From assembly GCA_011390275.1 (NCBI GenBank), contig JAABST010000017.1, positions 1-64,000 of the forward strand: a DNA stretch of 64,000 nt, read 5' to 3'. This DNA is from Geitlerinema sp. S16 (GTDB taxonomy: Bacteria > Cyanobacteriota > Cyanobacteriia > Cyanobacteriales > Geitlerinemataceae). Position numbers and translations under genes: made by a program. The notes beneath the pieces are model-generated. The model saw nothing but the letters and a program-made list of their open reading frames with translations. It was not told the origin of the DNA and searched no databases. Shown here piece by piece: positions 9,478 through 17,293 of this stretch (the first letter of the stretch is position 1; each line of letters begins with the position of its first letter).

Positions 9478-10983
9478 CTAACCCAACGTATGAGGATTTG
9501 AGCCTACGGCTGATTTGCTTTCAACCGATCGAGACGGCATTATTCCGCGTGGCGCTCTTTTTTCCGGGGATTGGCGTTCGATCGGTGCAACCTGCGGCGC
9601 TGGCTCTTCAAATTCTATACGCGGATCAAAGGCATCGGGTGTTGCCTCTAGCCCACTGGGGTAAGACGTACCGAGGTCACGATTGGGGGTCGGAGCTTGA
9701 AATTCACCGTTATCACGAGCGTCTGGAACCGGAAGCGTCGGCGTCCAGGGTTCGCGATCCTGCACGTAGGTCGGTGGCTGGTCTTGACTGCCGCCGTAGG
9801 GAGTGTCGTAGGTTTGTGTGGGCTGAATTGTTGAATCAGGGGTATTCCAGTTGGGTGATTCTAGCTCGATTTCGCGATCGTACTCGGTTGCAGCATCGCG
9901 ATTGACCGAACTTTCAGGAGTTGTGCGATTCTCGAAAAATCCTCCACGGGGAGCATTGCGAAACGCCTCAAACTCTGGAGAGGTTTGTAGCGTTCGATAG
10001 GGATCAGCATCAACTTGAGCATTGGAGGCTCGCAACAGCATGATGCTACCGGCTCCACTCAAAGCAGAAACAACCGATGTTGCGGCGAATAAGGCCGGAA
10101 CCCAAGGGCGAGCAAAGGGAGGAAGCCCTAGGCTTCGGGAGGGTTTTGGTTTGGGGGAAGAGGCGCTAGACACGAGTTCGGGGAGGTTAGAGAGGAAAGC
10201 ATCAATACTGGCGGGGCGTCGCTCTGGATCGATCGCCAATCCATACTCGATCGCCGCTTCCAGCTCAGGGGAAACGTCGGGGTTGAGCGAACGTACGCTC
10301 GGCATGGGGACACGATCGCGAAGTGGAGCGGCGATCGGAGTCTGAGCCGTCAGCAAAAAGTATAGTACCGCCGCAAGGGAGTACACATCGGTGGCAACCG
10401 TACGTGGTGTGTCAAGTTTGTACTGCTCCGGTGCAGCATAGCCAGCGGCGAGGAGACTGCAATGGGTTTGGTTGATGCCGTCCGTGAAATCCCGCGTAAA
10501 GCCGATTTCGATCGTGGTGATGCAATCGGTTCCAAACTGGCGGATCGCGTGATCGGGCTGAATATCGCGGTGTAGCAAACCTTCCGCATGGATCGCCATC
10601 AAGGCCGTGCCAATTTGGCGGATGTAGCTTAAGGTGCGGCTAACGGGCAGGGGGCGTCCACCCTGAACGAGTTGAGAGAGGGTCGATCCTGGAACGTAGT
10701 CCATGACGATGAAGGGGCGATCGTCTTCCTCGAAAATATCGAGCAGTCGCGGCAGGTATGGACTGGGACATTTCGCAAGGCAGCGTGCTTGCTCAATAAA
10801 CTGGCACTTAAAATCCTCATAGCGATCGCCCTCGCGCAAAACGTCATCGAGGGTTTTAATCGCGACGGGCTGTACCAGATTGGCGTGCATGGCGCGGTAG
10901 GTTGTGCCGAAGTATCCATGACCTAGGGCAACATCAATCACGTAACGCCCGTCTTGAAGGAGGGTTCCTGCCTTAAAGTTCAT
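9478..10983 (-). CDS. Membrane-anchored Ser/Thr kinase-fold protein, probable pseudokinase
   Basis: The protein has 501 residues. Residues 10-270 are a bacterial Hanks-type kinase fold: glycine loop LGHGYFGTTY, VAIK with Lys43, HRD with Asp140, GYAAPEQ, and the DVYSLAAVLYFLLT helix. The metal-binding residues are altered. The loop reads HRDIQPDHA, so the usual Lys is Gln142 and the usual Asn is His145, and the DFG motif is E-I-G (159-161). This suggests weak or no phosphotransfer. A single membrane helix follows at about 295-320, then a 180-residue Pro/Thr-rich C-terminal tail presumably outside the membrane. The kinase fold is sure; loss of activity is inferred from the motifs. Confidence 0.85.
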   Translation of the reverse strand: MNFKAGTLLQDGRYVIDVALGHGYFGTTYRAMHANLVQPVAIKTLDDVLREGDRYEDFKCQFIEQARCLAKCPSPYLPRLLDIFEEDDRPFIVMDYVPGSTLSQLVQGGRPLPVSRTLSYIRQIGTALMAIHAEGLLHRDIQPDHAIRQFGTDCITTIEIGFTRDFTDGINQTHCSLLAAGYAAPEQYKLDTPRTVATDVYSLAAVLYFLLTAQTPIAAPLRDRVPMPSVRSLNPDVSPELEAAIEYGLAIDPERRPASIDAFLSNLPELVSSASSPKPKPSRSLGLPPFARPWVPALFAATSVVSALSGAGSIMLLRASNAQVDADPYRTLQTSPEFEAFRNAPRGGFFENRTTPESSVNRDAATEYDREIELESPNWNTPDSTIQPTQTYDTPYGGSQDQPPTYVQDREPWTPTLPVPDARDNGEFQAPTPNRDLGTSYPSGLEATPDAFDPRIEFEEPAPQVAPIERQSPEKRAPRGIMPSRSVESKSAVGSNPHTLG

Positions 10984-11103
10984 GAACCAGGTGTGATAAA
11001 AATGTGCCTTTATGCTAATGCGTTATTGCCATTTCTTCCAACTATTTTTTGGGTTGTTGGTATTGGTGGGGAGTTCGCGCGAAATTCACGAGGAATTGAC
11101 GGG

Positions 11104-11649
11104 TTAGTGCATCCGAAAGGCTACGGGACGAGCTTGAATTGAGCCACGATCGTCGAGGGAAAATTCTGGTAGATTCAGCGAGTAAATATGGGTGCAGCCG
11201 CGTTTCTGGAGCGCGATGAGCTGCTGCTTGAGTTCGGCGATCGATGTATTCAGGGTCTCGATACCGGCTTTGGCATCAGCGGTGAGTTCTGCCTTGTGCT
11301 GGGCGACTTCGATTTGATCTTCCACGTCTCTGAGTTTGGCCTCTGTTCCTGCAATCTGATGGGTTGCCCACTGCATCGTGGTTTCGATCGCTTCGACCTT
11401 GGCTTGCCAGGTGTGATGCTCGATCGCGGCCTGGGTCGTGGAGGCGAGAACGTCTTCGACCGAGTCGCTGCTGGCTTGGCTGCTCGGTTTGGCCGCTTGA
11501 CCTTTGGCCGCTTGACCTTTTGTAAATTCAAGCTCGGGGGCTAGAGCGGCGAGGTGATCGCGGAGATCGGACAGACGATCGGCGAGATCGCTGCGTTGGC
11601 TTCTGAGCGTAGCGAGCGCATCGACAAAGGAGGAGCTAGCAGGCGACAT
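11104..11649 (-). CDS. Coiled-coil protein, unknown function
   Basis: The protein has 181 residues and is mostly predicted coiled coil: residues 10-40 (SQRSDLADRLSDLRDHLAAL) and about 80-150 (AKLRDVEDQIEVAQHKAELT and IAELKQQLIALQKRGC). An Ala/Lys/Ser-rich linker between them contains a duplicated KGQAA. The C-terminal 30 residues after a single Cys form a short conserved-looking tail. No enzyme motif or membrane segment is present. It is transcribed in the same direction as the kinase-like gene downstream, with a 120-bp gap. The family is not recognised. Confidence 0.6.
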   Translation of the reverse strand: MSPASSSFVDALATLRSQRSDLADRLSDLRDHLAALAPELEFTKGQAAKGQAAKPSSQASSDSVEDVLASTTQAAIEHHTWQAKVEAIETTMQWATHQIAGTEAKLRDVEDQIEVAQHKAELTADAKAGIETLNTSIAELKQQLIALQKRGCTHIYSLNLPEFSLDDRGSIQARPVAFRMH

Positions 11650-11776
11650 GGTGACAATCTCACGGTGAAGGGCAAATCACAGATCAACGGGTGCAGATCC
11701 AATGGGCGCGGAATCAGATCAGTCAGATCAGATAGATCAATGGGCGTAGAACCAGCGCAAATGTATGGTTACAGTC

Positions 11777-11816
11777 AACTTCGATTAACTTCGGTTAACT
11801 TCGCTCATCTTCGGTC
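11777..11816. repeat. Four tandem 10-bp repeats
   Basis: AACTTCGATT, AACTTCGGTT, AACTTCGCTC and ATCTTCGGTC follow one another without gaps, in the gap between the coiled-coil gene and the dipeptidase gene. No function is known. Confidence 0.7.
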
Positions 11817-11897
11817 ATCGCGTCCTGGATTTGATTATAGGCAGGCGAGTTACGATCAATCGCAGTCATACTGACCATTTCGCTTGTAATCGGAGCT

Positions 11898-12596
11898 TTA
11901 CATCGCTTCGGGGACGCGACCATAGCGAGCCTGGGGCGATCGGCTGAGCCAAGCCCACATCTGGTCACCGTAGCAAAAATGCCACCATTCTTTGGGGTGC
12001 TGGGCAAATCCGGCCTGGGTGAGGATGCGCTGTAGGAGCTGGCGTCGTTGGTGAAAGACGGGGGCGTTATCGGCGTCGGAGGTGGCGAAGTGGTCAGGGT
12101 ACGATCGCGGCGATAGTTCGTCGATCGGCGATCCCATGTTGACCGGTTTACCGTCGCCATTCACGAGAGTTACGTCAATTGCGCCGCCGGTACTGTGGGG
12201 CGGCGGCGTGGCGGGATCAGAACTGGGGATCGCCCAGAAGGTTTGCACTTCGGGCAAGATGGCGTTGCGTTCCGTATCGCTTAAGGTCTCGGGATTGAGG
12301 TTGCGGGCGATCGCAACTTCGATAATCGCATGTTCGACCATGAATTTCTGGACGGGGAGGGGACGCAGGGCATCAAAAATTTGGATGCTCCAACCCGGAC
12401 ATTCCGTTTGTAGGTTGGCCAAAGCACTATCAAGCCGTTCGAGGACACTGGCTCGAATCCAAAAGGGGTTGCGATCGCCGTAGGGTGCGCCGAGGGCTTG
12501 GTAGGGATGGGGATCGATCGCCACAAAGCGATCGAGGGGGATCGGCACAAGCGGTTCGTGACACTCGTGGATCGGAATCGTTTGATAGGGTTTCAT
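11898..12596 (-). CDS. D-alanyl-D-alanine dipeptidase (VanX/DdpX family, peptidase M15D)
   Basis: The protein has 232 residues when started at MKPYQTIPI. Two further in-frame starts lie upstream (ATG at 12605, TTG at 12611). It matches the VanX/DdpX zinc dipeptidases that split D-Ala-D-Ala: GDRNPFWIRASVLERL, DALRPLPVQ, the zinc motif HSTGGAIDVTL (His and Asp) and the C-terminal EWWHFCYGDQMWAW with catalytic Glu and zinc His. It probably recycles or trims peptidoglycan peptides in the cytoplasm. Neighbouring dapF, on the other strand, makes meso-diaminopimelate, another wall precursor, but no operon links them. All catalytic residues are present, so an active enzyme is likely. Confidence 0.85.
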   Translation of the reverse strand: MKPYQTIPIHECHEPLVPIPLDRFVAIDPHPYQALGAPYGDRNPFWIRASVLERLDSALANLQTECPGWSIQIFDALRPLPVQKFMVEHAIIEVAIARNLNPETLSDTERNAILPEVQTFWAIPSSDPATPPPHSTGGAIDVTLVNGDGKPVNMGSPIDELSPRSYPDHFATSDADNAPVFHQRRQLLQRILTQAGFAQHPKEWWHFCYGDQMWAWLSRSPQARYGRVPEAM

Positions 12597-12670
12597 GAGC
12601 GGCATAACCAACCATGTTGAACGTTGAACAAGTCGCGAACCAATAAAACCAATAACGGCAGGGCGGCTTG

Positions 12671-12719
12671 AGGGGTGAGGGGTGAGGCTTGAGACTTGAG
12701 ACTTGAGACTTGAGACCCG
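12671..12719. repeat. Short tandemly repeated heptamers (STRR-like)
   Basis: Seven consecutive 7-bp units run AGGGGTG, AGGGGTG, AGGCTTG, AGACTTG (three times) and AGACCCG. Tandem heptamers of this kind are a known cyanobacterial repeat class. They sit in the divergent intergenic region between the dipeptidase and dapF. Confidence 0.8.
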
Positions 12720-12842
12720 ATAAATTTTGAGCGCGATCTGTCTTTTAACCGCGTCGTCACGATACCGTTAAATCGAGAGTCGGTTGATGATTTCTCGTCG
12801 CTTCCTCACTGTTGTTTCTCTGCTCGCGATCGCAACACGCTC

Positions 12843-13688
12843 ATGGATATCCAGTTCGATAAATATCAAGGTCTCGGCAACGATTTCATCATGATCGATA
12901 ACCGCGATCAGGCTGAACCGATGCTCACGCCGAACCAAGCCGCAGCGCTCTGCGATCGGCATTTCGGCATTGGCGCAGATGGCGTCATCTTCGTGCTGCC
13001 GGGGCAGGGCGACACCGACTATACAATGCGCATTTTCAACTCCGACGGTTCGGAGCCGGAAATGTGTGGCAACGGTATTCGCTGTTTTGCCAAATACGTC
13101 GCCCAGCTCGATGGTACGAGCGCTCCCCATACTTATAAAATTCACACCCTCGCCGGGATGATTTCGCCGGAGCTGCGATCCGACGGTCAAATCTGTGTCG
13201 ATATGGGCGAGCCGCGTTTAGCGGCGGCTGAAATTCCGACCACATTAACTGCAGCCGATAAACCGGCGATCGCGATTCCCCTAACCATTAACGGCGAAAT
13301 TTTCCACGTTACGACAGTCAGCATGGGAAATCCCCACTGCATTACGTTTGTCGAAAATGTCACAGAGTTTTCGCTAGAGGCGATCGGGCCGATCTTTGAG
13401 TGTCATGCCGACTTCCCCAAAAAGATCAACGCGGAATTTGTCGAAGTGGTGCGATCGGACTACGTTAAGATGCGCGTCTGGGAGCGGGGTGCGGGGATTA
13501 CGCTCGCCTGCGGTACGGGAGCCTGTGCTTCGGTGGTCGCGGGTGTCTTGAATGGACGCTGCGATCGTCAAACCACCGTCGAGCTACCGGGCGGCCCGCT
13601 CGACATTGAATGGTCTGAGGCCACGAATCGTATTTATATGACGGGGCCTGCCGAACGGTCGTTTAGTGGGCAGTGTTCGATCGATTAA
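12843..13688 (+). CDS. dapF: Diaminopimelate epimerase
   Basis: The protein has 281 residues, the normal length. DapF converts LL- to meso-diaminopimelate, the last step before meso-DAP is used for lysine and peptidoglycan. Both catalytic cysteines are in place: Cys75 in EMCGNGIRCF and Cys223 in ACGTGACA. The N-terminal YQGLGNDFIMID and central SMGNPHCITF motifs are also typical. The ATG at 12843 gives the usual N-terminus. The gene stands alone. The 310 bp after it (13689-13998) hold a 14-bp duplicated GTCAGCCAGAAAA-type repeat and no recognisable gene. Confidence 0.95.
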   Translation: MDIQFDKYQGLGNDFIMIDNRDQAEPMLTPNQAAALCDRHFGIGADGVIFVLPGQGDTDYTMRIFNSDGSEPEMCGNGIRCFAKYVAQLDGTSAPHTYKIHTLAGMISPELRSDGQICVDMGEPRLAAAEIPTTLTAADKPAIAIPLTINGEIFHVTTVSMGNPHCITFVENVTEFSLEAIGPIFECHADFPKKINAEFVEVVRSDYVKMRVWERGAGITLACGTGACASVVAGVLNGRCDRQTTVELPGGPLDIEWSEATNRIYMTGPAERSFSGQCSID

Positions 13689-13998
13689 TGTGATCTCGCA
13701 GTCAGCCAGAAAAGTCAGCCAGAAAAGCCAGCCCAAATACCGTACCAGCTCAAGCCATGCTGCGTGTTAATCTCGCGGCAAGGTGTGAACCCCGATCAAG
13801 CTGAATGGCTCGACCTCAGCGATTGAACCGTATTGTGAAAGGCCATTCGGTAGGATTAAGGCGGTGTGTTCGATCGCAACTCGTTCACAACTTGTTGACA
13901 GGCCGATCGTCACTCGATCGCACAAACGCAAACGCTGATAACTTCACGTCGATACGCATTCACAATTACGCATCCACAGACAAACGGAGATCAAACAG

Positions 13999-15141
13999 AT
14001 GGGCGGTGGTATATACCTTATTCAGGACGATGATCGACTCATTGAAATGAGCGAACAAGCTTACACTTCTGAGGAACAGCTCCAAGAGCTGATTGAGCAA
14101 TATCCTCACCTGCTCGCCGGTGAGCAAATTGATATTGCAATTCCGCGCCAGTGGTTGCTCGTCAACCGTGAAGCCACGGCGGCAAACGAAGACGAGACCA
14201 GTGGACACTGGTCGTTGGATCGTCTGTTCCTCGATCGCAATGCCATCCCGACCTTTGTCGAAGTTCGCCGCCTGAACAACAGCCGCGTTCGCCAAGAGTC
14301 GATCGGTCAGATGCTCGACTACGTGGCCAACGCCAATGTGTACTGGTCGATCGACACGATCGTCACCCAATTCGAGGCCAACTGCCGCGAACAAGGCCGC
14401 GATCCCGAGCAGGTCTTCGAGGAATTTTTGGGCAGTGAAGCCAACGAAGAACGGTTTTGGGAACACGTCAAAACCCACCTTCAGGCCGGGAAAATTCGCC
14501 TGATTTTTGTCGCCGATGAGATTCCGATCCCCATGCGGCGCGTGGTGGAATTTCTCAATGAACAGGTCGATCCGGCGGAAGTTTTGGCTCTAGAAGTCAA
14601 GCAATACGCCGACACCGAAGAGGGTTTAAGACTCTTGACGCCCCGCCTAATCGGTCAAACCGCCGAAGCGCGTCAGAAAAAGACCAGCGCCACCCGCGAG
14701 CGACGACGTTGGGATGAGTCGTCCTTTTTCCAAGAGTTTGAAGTGCGGCGTGGAGCAGAAGAAGCCAAGGTCGCGCGGCAAATCTACGAATGGTCGATTA
14801 GTATTCCGCTGCTCGATGTGGTCTGGGGCAAGGGCGACACCTACGGCGGGTTTACCGTGCGTCCCTCCTATGCCGGGTCTGACGTGTCGTTATTTTCCCT
14901 CGGCATTTGGGGCGGTCTCGAAATTTCATCGAGCAGTTACGGTAAACTCCGACCCTTTGATAGCAAAGAAAAATGGTCAGACTTACGCGGTAAATTCGGC
15001 TCGATCGGCCTCGCCCTGCCCACAAACCCCGGCGAAACGCGCTTTCCCTACCTACGACTCTCGACGCTACAGGCCACGGACACCCGAGATCAAGTTTTTC
15101 AAATCTTCGATTGGGTGATGCAAGAAATCGAAGCCGGTTAA
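13999..15141 (+). CDS. PD-(D/E)XK nuclease-like protein, unknown role
   Basis: The protein has 380 residues. The N-terminal 200 residues resemble stand-alone proteins with an endonuclease-like fold: EEQLQELIEQYPHLLAG, then FVEVRRLNNSRVRQESIGQM followed by LDYVANANVYW. In relatives as I know them the acidic strand reads VEVK or VEVKR; here the position usually held by Lys is Arg (EVRR), which may impair cleavage. The C-terminal half (WGKGDTYGGFTVRPSYAGSD, then GIWGGLEIS) looks like a small beta domain. No methyltransferase or other partner lies nearby, so it does not look like a classic restriction gene. A role in DNA repair or defence is possible but unproven. Confidence 0.5.
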   Translation: MGGGIYLIQDDDRLIEMSEQAYTSEEQLQELIEQYPHLLAGEQIDIAIPRQWLLVNREATAANEDETSGHWSLDRLFLDRNAIPTFVEVRRLNNSRVRQESIGQMLDYVANANVYWSIDTIVTQFEANCREQGRDPEQVFEEFLGSEANEERFWEHVKTHLQAGKIRLIFVADEIPIPMRRVVEFLNEQVDPAEVLALEVKQYADTEEGLRLLTPRLIGQTAEARQKKTSATRERRRWDESSFFQEFEVRRGAEEAKVARQIYEWSISIPLLDVVWGKGDTYGGFTVRPSYAGSDVSLFSLGIWGGLEISSSSYGKLRPFDSKEKWSDLRGKFGSIGLALPTNPGETRFPYLRLSTLQATDTRDQVFQIFDWVMQEIEAG

Positions 15142-15251
15142 GCGGAATAGCGAAGCTTAACCTCGCTCTTATCAACTATTAATCACGACTTAACATCACT
15201 AGATCGACACATCCGATAGGCTGTCTTCGTTTAGACGTCTTAATCGTGGCC

Positions 15252-16046
15252 ATGATCTTTTCACTTATCCTCGCCCAAGTTTCTCCGGCGGTGGAGGACG
15301 TCGCCCAACAGGCCGCCCCCCGAATTATTGATGAATTTCTCAAGGGTGGCGCGGTCATGTGGCCGCTGTTGGGATTATCGATTTTTACGCTTGCGACCGC
15401 GTTTGAGCGCGGTTGGTTTTGGGTTCGCCTCGTTAGTCAAGAGCAGCGCATTGTGACGGATGTGTTGGCGGCGGCTCGCTACGATTTACGTAAAGCTGAG
15501 GAAATTGCGGAATATGCCCGACATTTGGCGATCGGGCGTTTTTTGTTAGCGCCGCTCCAACTGCGACAATCAACACCCGAAACATTCCGGCTGGCGATGG
15601 AATCGGTGGCGGATAAAGAGTTTGTCAAAATGCGAAAAGGTGACAAGCTGCTGGAAACGATTATCGCGGTTGCGCCGTTGTTGGGATTGCTCGGCACGGT
15701 GACGGGTCTGATCTCGACGTTTGGCAACTTGAACATTGGCGGTAATGGTTCGGCGGAAGAAACCGCGAAGGCTGCTGCCGGTATTGGTGAGGCGCTGATC
15801 ACGACGGCTGCGGGGATGCTGGTGGCGATTTTGGCGTTGCTGGTTTTTCGGGTGTTTGTGACGCTGCAAGCCCAGCAAATGGATTATTTTGCAGAAGTTG
15901 GCAGTGAGCTAGAGCTGATTTATCGCCAGATTTGGTATGAGCCCGGTCAGGCGATCGGTCAGCAATTACGAAACGTTGCGAGTTCGCAAACCTCAAGCTC
16001 TGATATGGCGTCTGACATGGCGTCTTCCAAACAGTCCGACTTCTAA
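15252..16046 (+). CDS. exbB: ExbB/TolQ/MotA-type proton channel protein
   Basis: The protein has 264 residues from the ATG at 15252; a GTG two codons upstream is also possible. ExbB-type proteins form a pentameric inner-membrane channel around ExbD and use proton flow to energise TonB or a related protein. Visible features are a first membrane helix (MWPLLGLSIFTLATAFERGW), the signature second helix APLLGLLGTVTGLISTF and a third, IGEALITTAAGMLVAILALL. The cytoplasmic loop and the C-terminal tail are charged. Two exbD-like genes follow on the same strand and a TonB-like gene converges on them. A short mobile repeat separates exbB from the first exbD. Confidence 0.9.
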   Translation: MIFSLILAQVSPAVEDVAQQAAPRIIDEFLKGGAVMWPLLGLSIFTLATAFERGWFWVRLVSQEQRIVTDVLAAARYDLRKAEEIAEYARHLAIGRFLLAPLQLRQSTPETFRLAMESVADKEFVKMRKGDKLLETIIAVAPLLGLLGTVTGLISTFGNLNIGGNGSAEETAKAAAGIGEALITTAAGMLVAILALLVFRVFVTLQAQQMDYFAEVGSELELIYRQIWYEPGQAIGQQLRNVASSQTSSSDMASDMASSKQSDF

Positions 16047-16107
16047 CCCACGAGCCGTAAAACGGTAATTTCACAGTTTTTTGAGCGGGTTTGAAGCAAA
16101 TTAGATC

Positions 16108-16238
16108 TTAGGTGAAATCCGACTATGTATAGGCTTAAATCGTCGCTCTAGGTGAAAACCGCACTTCGACTCCGCTCAGTGCTCATAGGCATTTTTTATT
16201 GTTCCCATACAGAACCGGATTCCGTATTAGGTGAAATC
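16108..16238. mobile_element. MITE-like short inverted-repeat element (copy A)
   Basis: Imperfect inverted repeats, GAAATCCGACTATGTATAGG at 16114-16133 and its counterpart at 16204-16223 (15 of 20 matching), are flanked by a 12-bp direct repeat, TTAGGTGAAATC, at 16108-16119 and 16227-16238. The right half and a central ATCGTCGCTCT block recur in copy C (55876-56043). A 30-bp core at 16155-16184 is identical to 52281-52310. The element fills most of the exbB-exbD gap and ends one base before the proposed exbD start. Confidence 0.65.
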
Positions 16239-16664
16239 GTGCGATCGCAACAGGTTAAATCAAAAATTCCCCAAGTTAATCTCGTCTCAATGATCGATGT
16301 ATTGATGTCAGTTCTGACATTCTTCGTGATTATGTCGATGAACATGACCGGGGGAGTTGTTCCCAATGTCACGTTACCGGAATTAGACACTGAGGGAACT
16401 AGCAGTGCCGCCGTGACCCCTCCAGGGCCACCACCACCAGAATTAGCCGTCGGTCTTGATGCCGCTGGGCAGATCATTTTGGATGGCAATGTGATCGATT
16501 TTGCGACGCTTGAGCCGGAGATGACGACGTTTCTCGCGACGGAACCGGAGGGTGTGGTCAAGGTCAAAGCCGATCGTGATCTGAAGTATCAGGATATTGA
16601 TAGCTTGCTGGTTCAGCTTGCCGAGGTTGGTGGCGATCGGGTTTTGCTCGTGATTCAAAAATGA
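16239..16664 (+). CDS. exbD: ExbD-type protein (first of two)
   Basis: The protein has 141 residues from a GTG at 16239. An upstream in-frame start at 16152 would translate the mobile repeat and is unlikely. It has the standard ExbD layout: a short basic N-terminus, one membrane helix carrying the conserved Asp (Asp20 in VSMIDVLMSVLTFFVI), a Pro-rich linker, and a periplasmic domain with the ADRDLKYQDIDSLLVQLAEV pattern. ExbD sits as a dimer inside the ExbB pore, and the Asp is the proton carrier. It lies between exbB and a second exbD on the same strand. Its natural ribosome binding site may have been changed by the repeat insertion. Confidence 0.85.
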   Translation: MRSQQVKSKIPQVNLVSMIDVLMSVLTFFVIMSMNMTGGVVPNVTLPELDTEGTSSAAVTPPGPPPPELAVGLDAAGQIILDGNVIDFATLEPEMTTFLATEPEGVVKVKADRDLKYQDIDSLLVQLAEVGGDRVLLVIQK

Positions 16665-16720
16665 CGATTTCTGTTTGATTTCTGCTTGATTTCTATGGCG
16701 ATGATTTCGTCGCTATCTCT

Positions 16721-17185
16721 ATGCGTTTTAACTCCCGTAACCAAAACCTTGGCGAGATTCCCGAAGTCGATATCACCCCCATGCTCAACGTGGTCATGGT
16801 TGTCCTCGCCTTTTTCGTGATCGTCTCCACCACTCTGAGCACACCGCCCGGTGAGCTCCCCATCAGCCTGCCCGCCCCGAGCGAAGGCGACGACCCCGCT
16901 TCCACCGGCGATCCACCGATCGCACTGCGGGTTCAGCTAGAGGCGGGCGATGTCCTAACCATTGACGGCAAACCGACCGATCGCGCCACCTTAATCGCCA
17001 GACTACCCGAATTTTTGCAGAACAACCCCGACAGCCCGGTGTTTTTGATTCCAGGAGCAGAGGTGAATTATCAAGCGGTGTTGCAGATGTTGGTCGAGAT
17101 GCAAGCGGTGGGCGGCGATCGGGTGTCGCTCGCGGTGGGAACTACGCAGGAAGAACCACAAAAAGAACCACAAACCAATCAGTAA
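16721..17185 (+). CDS. ExbD-type protein (second), channel Asp replaced by Asn
   Basis: The protein has 154 residues. It has the ExbD layout: N-terminal GEIPEVDITPML, a membrane helix (NVVMVVLAFFVIVSTTL), a Pro/Asp-rich linker and a periplasmic domain (AEVNYQAVLQMLVEMQAVGG). The residue aligned with E. coli ExbD Asp25 (TPFIDVML) is Asn23 (TPMLNVVM; codon AAC), one base change from Asp. That Asp is needed for proton coupling in ExbD, so this subunit alone probably cannot conduct. The first ExbD keeps the Asp, so a mixed dimer is one possibility. The C-terminal tail is Gln/Glu/Pro-rich. The gene is separated from the first exbD by 56 bp. Confidence 0.82.
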   Translation: MRFNSRNQNLGEIPEVDITPMLNVVMVVLAFFVIVSTTLSTPPGELPISLPAPSEGDDPASTGDPPIALRVQLEAGDVLTIDGKPTDRATLIARLPEFLQNNPDSPVFLIPGAEVNYQAVLQMLVEMQAVGGDRVSLAVGTTQEEPQKEPQTNQ

Positions 17186-17213
17186 TGGTGTCGTGGAAAT
17201 AAGAGGGGGATGA

Positions 17214-17244
17214 GAAATCAGAGTTTTTGAAAAACTCCGATTTC
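17214..17244. terminator. Bidirectional terminator between exbD and the TonB-like gene
   Basis: GAAATC-A-GAGTTTTT-G-AAAAACTC-C-GATTTC is a nearly perfect palindrome with one mismatch. It lies between two convergent genes, with T- and A-rich arms that suit termination of either strand. Confidence 0.65.
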
Positions 17245-17293
17245 TGGGGAGATTTAATGTTTATGAGTTGGTGAATTTGTGAATTTATAAGCG

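Noticed and set aside
12671..12719. CRISPR-like array
   Set aside because: Units are only 7 bp and contiguous, without spacers. No other array with regular 25-37 bp repeats and unique spacers was seen in the window, and no cas gene is present.
13999..15141. Restriction-modification or new defence island around the PD-(D/E)XK-like gene
   Set aside because: Neighbours are dapF and exbB, which are ordinary genes; there is no methyltransferase, helicase or other defence partner within reach.
16152..16238. Longer N-terminus for the first ExbD
   Set aside because: These 29 codons lie within the inserted repeat and give no ExbD-like sequence; the GTG at 16239 gives a normal ExbD start.
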